Of a DNA stretch of 16,811 bases, positions 13,063 through 16,811 are shown one piece after another. A program made the translations under genes and the position numbers. Location of the stretch: assembly GCF_036391795.1 (NCBI RefSeq), contig NZ_DASVZH010000019.1:1-16811 (forward strand), in the 5' to 3' direction. The DNA comes from Oryzihumus sp036391795 (lineage in GTDB: Bacteria; Actinomycetota; Actinomycetes; Actinomycetales; Dermatophilaceae). The notes beneath the pieces are model-generated. The model was not told the origin of the DNA, did not search any database, and was given only the letters and a program-made list of their open reading frames with translations. Within the stretch, counting starts at the first letter, position 1. Each line of letters begins with the position of its first letter.

Positions 13063-13821
13063 TTTATCGCTCGAGCGGACCAGGCGTGTGGGACCACCCC
13101 GTCCCACCGCCTCGAGGCGCGCACGCGCGACCGCGTCCGCCGGGCCGTCTCCGAGCACGGGCCGGTGACCGCCGCGGCGCTCGCCGAGCAGCTCGGCCTG
13201 ACGCCCGCCGCGGTGCGCCGCCACCTCGACGCCCTCGCCGAGCAGGGGATGGTCGCCGAGCGCGAGCCGGCCGCCGCCGGCAAGGGCCGCGGCCGCGGAC
13301 GCCCCGCCCGCTCCTACGTGCTCTCCGAGGCCGGCCACCACGCGCTGCAGGACGACTACGACGACGTGGCCACCTCCGCCCTGCGCTTCCTCGCCGACAA
13401 GGTGGGGGAGGACGCGGTCACCGCCTTCGCGCGCGAGCGGATCGACCACCTCGAGCAGCGCTATGCCGCCGAGCTCGCCGCCGCGGGCGAGGACCGCACT
13501 GCCCGGGCGGAGGCCCTGGCCGAGGCCCTCACCGCCGACGGCTACGCTGCCTCGACCCGGCCGGTCGGCCAGGGCAGCCCCCTCGCCGGCGTGCAGCTGT
13601 GCCAGGGGCACTGCCCCGTCCAGCACGTCGCCGCCGAGTTCCCCGCCTTCTGCGACGCCGAGACCGACGCGTTCTCGCGCCTGCTCGGGGTGCACGTGCA
13701 GCGCCTGGCCACCCTGGCCCACGGCGAGCACGTGTGCACGACGTTCATCCCCCTGACCAGCACGACCTCCGGCCCCTCGGGGTCGACCCCGCCCACCTCT
13801 GATGAAAGGGCCTCTCGATGA
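13060..13821 (+). CDS. sufR: SufR-type Fe-S-sensing transcriptional regulator
   Basis: First gene of the suf operon and probably its repressor. The 253-aa protein has an N-terminal winged helix-turn-helix (about 22-87: RTRDRVRRAVSEHG, AALAEQLGLTPAAVRRHLDAL, then a Gly/Arg-rich wing) and a C-terminal part with C181, C185, C198 and C226 (LCQGHC, FC, HVC), matching the cluster-binding cysteines of SufR. Family knowledge: the holo form represses suf, and cluster loss relieves it. The only start codon after the in-frame stop at 13024 and before the HTH is the GTG at 13060; it has no Shine-Dalgarno sequence, so the transcript is probably leaderless. The gene overlaps sufB by four bases (ATGA). It contains a near copy of the GGTATGCC word (GCTATGCC, 13460-13467). 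Confidence 0.92.
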   Translation: MFIARADQACGTTPSHRLEARTRDRVRRAVSEHGPVTAAALAEQLGLTPAAVRRHLDALAEQGMVAEREPAAAGKGRGRGRPARSYVLSEAGHHALQDDYDDVATSALRFLADKVGEDAVTAFARERIDHLEQRYAAELAAAGEDRTARAEALAEALTADGYAASTRPVGQGSPLAGVQLCQGHCPVQHVAAEFPAFCDAETDAFSRLLGVHVQRLATLAHGEHVCTTFIPLTSTTSGPSGSTPPTSDERASR

Positions 13822-15239
13822 GCACCCACATTGAAGAGCTCAACCCCGGTCTGAAGGACCTCGGCCGTTACGAGTACGGCTGGGCCGACTCCGACACCGC
13901 CGGTGCGAGCGCGCGCCGCGGCCTCAACGAGGAGGTCGTGCGCGACATCTCCGGGCGCAAGAACGAGCCCGAGTGGATGCTCAAGCTGCGCGAGAAGTCG
14001 CTGCGGCTGTTCGACAAGAAGCCCATGCCGAACTGGGGCTCGGACCTGACCGGCATCGACTTCCAGAACATCAAGTACTTCGTGAAGTCGACCGAGAAGC
14101 AGGCGACCTCCTGGGACGAGCTGCCCGAGGACATCAAGAACACCTACGACAGGCTCGGCATCCCGGAGGCGGAGAAGCAGCGCCTCATCGCCGGCGTCGC
14201 CGCGCAGTACGAGTCCGAGGTCGTCTACCACCAGATCCGGGAGGACCTGGAGGAGAAGGGCGTCATCTTCGTCGACACCGACACCGGCCTGCGCGAGCAC
14301 GAGGACCTGTTCCGCGAGTACTTCGCGTCGGTGATCCCCGCCGGTGACAACAAGTTCGCCGCGCTCAACACGGCCGTGTGGTCCGGTGGCTCGTTCATCT
14401 ACGTCCCGCCGGGCGTCCACGTCGACATCCCGCTGCAGGCCTACTTCCGGATCAACACCGAGAACATGGGCCAGTTCGAGCGGACGCTGATCATCGCCGA
14501 CGAGGGCTCCTACGTGCACTACGTCGAGGGCTGCACCGCGCCGATCTACAAGTCGGACTCGCTGCACTCGGCCGTCGTCGAGATCGTCGTGAAGAAGAAC
14601 GCCCGCGTGCGCTACACGACCATCCAGAACTGGTCGAACAACGTCTACAACCTCGTCACCAAGCGCGCGACCTGCGCCGAGGGCGCCACGATGGAGTGGA
14701 TCGACGGCAACATCGGCTCCAAGGTGACGATGAAGTACCCCGCCGTCTTCCTGCTCGGCGAGCACGCCAAGGGCGAGACGCTGTCCATCGCCTTCGCCGG
14801 CGAGGGCCAGCACCAGGACGCCGGCGCCAAGATGGTCCACGCGGCGCCGCACACCAGCTCCTCGATCGTGTCCAAGTCCGTGGCACGCGGGGGCGGCCGC
14901 ACGTCCTACCGCGGCCTGGTCCAGGTCATGGACGGCGCGCACCACAGCAAGTCCACCGTCCGCTGCGACGCGCTGCTCGTGGACACGATCAGCCGCTCCG
15001 ACACCTACCCGTACGTCGACGTCCGCGAGGACGACGTGCAGATGGGCCACGAGGCGACCGTGTCCAAGATCGGCGACGACCAGCTGTTCTACCTGATGTC
15101 GCGCGGCCTGACCGAGGAGGAGGCCATGGCGATGATCGTGCGCGGGTTCATCGAGCCCATCGCGCGTGAGCTGCCCATGGAGTACGCCCTCGAGCTCAAC
15201 CGCCTGATCGAGCTGCAGATGGAAGGAGCCGTCGGCTGA
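13818..15239 (+). CDS. sufB: Fe-S cluster assembly scaffold protein SufB
   Basis: Scaffold subunit of the SufBCD complex, which builds Fe-S clusters and passes them to apoproteins in the cytosol. The protein is 473 aa, the usual uninterrupted length; it has no intein, unlike several mycobacterial SufB proteins. The beta-helix core includes GCTAP with C239, and VRCDALLV with C383, equivalent to the essential E. coli Cys405. H411-E412 in MGHEATVSKIG correspond to the conserved His-Glu near the SufB/SufD interface. The C-terminal GLTEEEAMAMIVRGFIEP is highly typical. The ATG at 13818 overlaps the sufR stop and has AAAGGG (13805-13810) seven bases upstream. It overlaps sufD by one base (TGATG). 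Confidence 0.98.
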   Translation: MSTHIEELNPGLKDLGRYEYGWADSDTAGASARRGLNEEVVRDISGRKNEPEWMLKLREKSLRLFDKKPMPNWGSDLTGIDFQNIKYFVKSTEKQATSWDELPEDIKNTYDRLGIPEAEKQRLIAGVAAQYESEVVYHQIREDLEEKGVIFVDTDTGLREHEDLFREYFASVIPAGDNKFAALNTAVWSGGSFIYVPPGVHVDIPLQAYFRINTENMGQFERTLIIADEGSYVHYVEGCTAPIYKSDSLHSAVVEIVVKKNARVRYTTIQNWSNNVYNLVTKRATCAEGATMEWIDGNIGSKVTMKYPAVFLLGEHAKGETLSIAFAGEGQHQDAGAKMVHAAPHTSSSIVSKSVARGGGRTSYRGLVQVMDGAHHSKSTVRCDALLVDTISRSDTYPYVDVREDDVQMGHEATVSKIGDDQLFYLMSRGLTEEEAMAMIVRGFIEPIARELPMEYALELNRLIELQMEGAVG

Positions 15240-16429
15240 TGACGGTCGTGACCCCCCAGCCCCACACCGACGCGGCCGAGGCCTTCGTCCCGGACCAGTC
15301 GCGCGCGGAGCGCCCGACCTCCTTCGAGGTGGCCGACTTCGCGGTGCCGAACGGCCGCGAGGAGGAGTGGCGCTTCAGCCCCGTCGACCGCCTGGCCGAC
15401 CTCATGCAGGTCGAGCCCAGCGACGAGGGCGCCCTGCTCGTGGAGACCCAGGCGCCCGAGGGCGTCGAGCTGCTCGACCTGCCGCTGACCGACGAGCGGG
15501 TCGGCACGGCCTTCGTGCCGGCCGACCGGGCCGCGGCCTCCGGCTGGGCCGGCACCGCCTCGGCGCTCTACGTGGGCATCCCGAAGGAAACCGAGCTGGC
15601 CGAGCCGGTCGTCGTGCGGCTCAAGGGCGATGCCCGCAAGCGTGGCAACGGCCACACCGTGATCGACGCCGGCCGGCACAGCCGCGCCACCGTCGTGCTG
15701 AGCCACACCGGCTCCGCCCAGCACCTGGGCAACGTCGAGATCCGCGTCGGCGACGGCGCCGAGCTGACCTTCGTCACGGTGCAGGAGTGGGACGACGACG
15801 CGCTCCACATCGCGCAGAACGACGCCCTGGTCGGCCGCGACGCCAGCCTCAAGCACATCGCCGTCACCCTCGGCGGCGAGGTCGTGCGGGTGTCCACCAA
15901 CGTGCGCTACGCCGGGCCCGGCGGCTCGGTGGAGTGCCTGGGCGTCTACTTCGCCGACGCCCACCAGCACCAGGAGCACCGCCTCTTCGTCGACCACGAG
16001 GCGCCGCACTGCAAGAGCAACGTGCAGTACAAGGGCGCCCTGCAGGGCGAGAGCGCGCACACCGTCTGGATCGGCGACGTCCTCATCCGCGCCGCGGCCG
16101 AGGGCACCGAGACCTACGAGCTCAACCGCAACCTGGTCCTCACCGACGGCGCCCGCGCCGACTCGGTGCCCAACCTGGAGATCGAGACCGGCGAGATCGT
16201 CGGCGCCGGCCACGCATCGGCGACCGGGCGCTTCGACGACGAGCAGCTGTTCTACCTGCAGGCCCGTGGCATCCCCGAGGACCAGGCCCGTCGCCTGGTC
16301 GTGCGCGGCTTCTTCGCCGACATCGTGCACCGCATCGGCGTGCCCGAGGTGCAGGAGCACCTCATGGCCGCGATCGACGCCGAGCTGTCCACCTCGATGG
16401 GTGAGCAGGCCGAGGCGGTCACCGCGTGA
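15239..16429 (+). CDS. sufD: Fe-S cluster assembly protein SufD
   Basis: Partner of SufB in the SufBCD scaffold complex. The 396-aa protein has a variable N-terminal helical part (EEEWRFSPVDRLADL at 41-55 is a recognisable SufD motif) followed by the beta-helix core. H325 in GAGHASATGRFDDEQLFYLQ matches the E. coli SufD His360 implicated in assembly at the SufB-SufD interface. The C-terminal helices RGIPEDQARRLVVRGFFADI resemble those of SufB. The ATG at 15239 shares one base with the sufB stop and is preceded by GGAAGGAG (15221-15228) at ten bases. Its stop overlaps the next gene by four bases (GTGA), so expression is coupled along the operon. Confidence 0.96.
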   Translation: MTVVTPQPHTDAAEAFVPDQSRAERPTSFEVADFAVPNGREEEWRFSPVDRLADLMQVEPSDEGALLVETQAPEGVELLDLPLTDERVGTAFVPADRAAASGWAGTASALYVGIPKETELAEPVVVRLKGDARKRGNGHTVIDAGRHSRATVVLSHTGSAQHLGNVEIRVGDGAELTFVTVQEWDDDALHIAQNDALVGRDASLKHIAVTLGGEVVRVSTNVRYAGPGGSVECLGVYFADAHQHQEHRLFVDHEAPHCKSNVQYKGALQGESAHTVWIGDVLIRAAAEGTETYELNRNLVLTDGARADSVPNLEIETGEIVGAGHASATGRFDDEQLFYLQARGIPEDQARRLVVRGFFADIVHRIGVPEVQEHLMAAIDAELSTSMGEQAEAVTA

Positions 16430-16770
16430 GTGAGACGACCGAGATGACCGAGGAGTTCGTGCGCGTCTGCTCCGTCGACGACCTGCCCGAGGTGGGAGCC
16501 GTCGCGGCCGAGGTCAACGGCACGGTGGTGGCCATCGTGCGCGACAGCGCGGGTGACATCCACGCCATCGACGACACCTGCAGCCACGCCAACGTGTCCC
16601 TGTCCGAGGGCGAGGTCGAGGACTGCAGCATCGAGTGCTGGCTGCACGGCTCGCGGTTCGACCTGCGCAGCGGCAAGCCGACCGGGCTGCCGGCCATCAC
16701 CCCCATTGCTGTCTACCCCGTGAAGATCGACGGCGGCGACGTGTTCGTCTCCGTGACGAAGGAGAACTGA
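16426..16770 (+). CDS. Rieske [2Fe-2S] ferredoxin in the suf operon
   Basis: A 114-aa soluble Rieske-type ferredoxin. The cluster-binding pattern is complete: C52-x-H54 (TCSH) and C71-x2-H74 (CWLHG) with 16 residues between. It resembles the small ferredoxin components of aromatic-ring dioxygenases (NirD/BphF type). There is no signal or membrane anchor, so it is not a bc1-type Rieske protein. The GTG at 16426 overlaps the sufD stop; a later ATG at 16444 is a possible alternative, but both have weak ribosome-binding sites. Its place between sufD and sufC occurs in several actinobacteria. An electron-donor or cluster-handling role in Suf assembly is plausible but inferred; no reductase or oxygenase partner is in the window. 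Confidence 0.93.
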   Translation: MSETTEMTEEFVRVCSVDDLPEVGAVAAEVNGTVVAIVRDSAGDIHAIDDTCSHANVSLSEGEVEDCSIECWLHGSRFDLRSGKPTGLPAITPIAVYPVKIDGGDVFVSVTKEN

Positions 16771-16776
16771 GAACCC

Positions 16777-16811
16777 ATGGCAACCCTGGAGATCAAGGAC
16801 CTGCAGGTCAC
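16777..16811 (+). CDS. sufC: Fe-S assembly ATPase SufC (5' end only)
   Basis: Only 35 bases are in the window: ATG at 16777, reading MATLEIKDLQV, which matches the usual N-terminus of actinobacterial SufC, the ABC-type ATPase of the SufBCD complex. AAGGAG (16759-16764) inside the end of the Rieske gene lies 12 bases upstream. The Walker motifs would lie beyond the window edge, so identity rests on the first residues and the operon order. Confidence 0.87.
   Translation, partial: MATLEIKDLQV

Noticed and set aside
13818..15239. An intein in SufB, as in several mycobacteria
   Set aside because: The 473-aa protein is continuous through all conserved blocks with no insertion.
13542..16360. Long antisense open frames across sufB and sufD
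   Set aside because: Third-position GC shadow frames rich in Val/Asp/Leu/Gly; sufB and sufD are unmistakable on the plus strand.
1..16811. CRISPR arrays, tRNA or rRNA genes, insertion sequences, phage genes
   Set aside because: I saw no spaced direct repeats, no cloverleaf-like segment and no transposase or integrase similarity anywhere in the window.

Overview
The window is very GC-rich, uses GTG starts freely and is packed with genes joined by 1- and 4-base stop/start overlaps. Gene content and order point to a high-GC Gram-positive actinobacterium, probably of the Micrococcales/Intrasporangiaceae type (inference from style, not from a search). The backbone matches a block I know from other actinobacteria, for example M. 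tuberculosis around Rv1447c-Rv1463: zwf-tal-tkt, ctaB, ctaA, a two-gene ABC transporter, then sufR-sufB-sufD-sufC.

Left part (1-4973, minus strand): a carbon-metabolism operon read tkt > tal > pgi > next gene (only the first 8 bases are present; probably zwf). It covers the non-oxidative pentose phosphate pathway and the glucose-6-phosphate branch point. All three junctions are 4-base overlaps. From a divergent promoter region (4974-5235), ctaB (haem O synthase) is read rightward and is coupled by TGATG to a small SnoaL/NTF2-fold protein. Convergent to these is ctaA (haem A synthase), so the two haem A genes for cytochrome aa3 oxidase face each other across a 143-base gap.

Middle part (7625-11497): an apparent insertion into the conserved block. 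It holds a PcaF/PaaJ-like thiolase on the minus strand and two tandem secreted DUF1996 proteins on the plus strand. The pair are gap-free paralogues, about 62% identical over the mature region by hand count, with eight cysteines at identical spacing. Their surroundings are rich in dyads: a 16-base perfect palindrome resembling a DosR/DevR box upstream of the second copy, a long hairpin after the first, and four successive hairpins after the second.

Right part (11497-16811): a minus-strand ABC exporter (ATPase then permease), then the plus-strand Fe-S cluster assembly operon sufR-sufB-sufD-Rieske ferredoxin-sufC (sufC cut by the window end). The gap before sufR carries an IdeR/DtxR-like iron box and a perfect CACAA-N5-TTGTG dyad covering the putative -10 and the GTG start, which suggests joint control by iron and by SufR itself. 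Three genes (ctaA, the ABC ATPase, sufR) look leaderless.

The least expected signal is an 8-base word, GGTATGCC/GGCATACC. It occurs six times exactly, always inside genes and in different reading frames, and it forces codons that are otherwise rare here, including the only two ATA codons I found.
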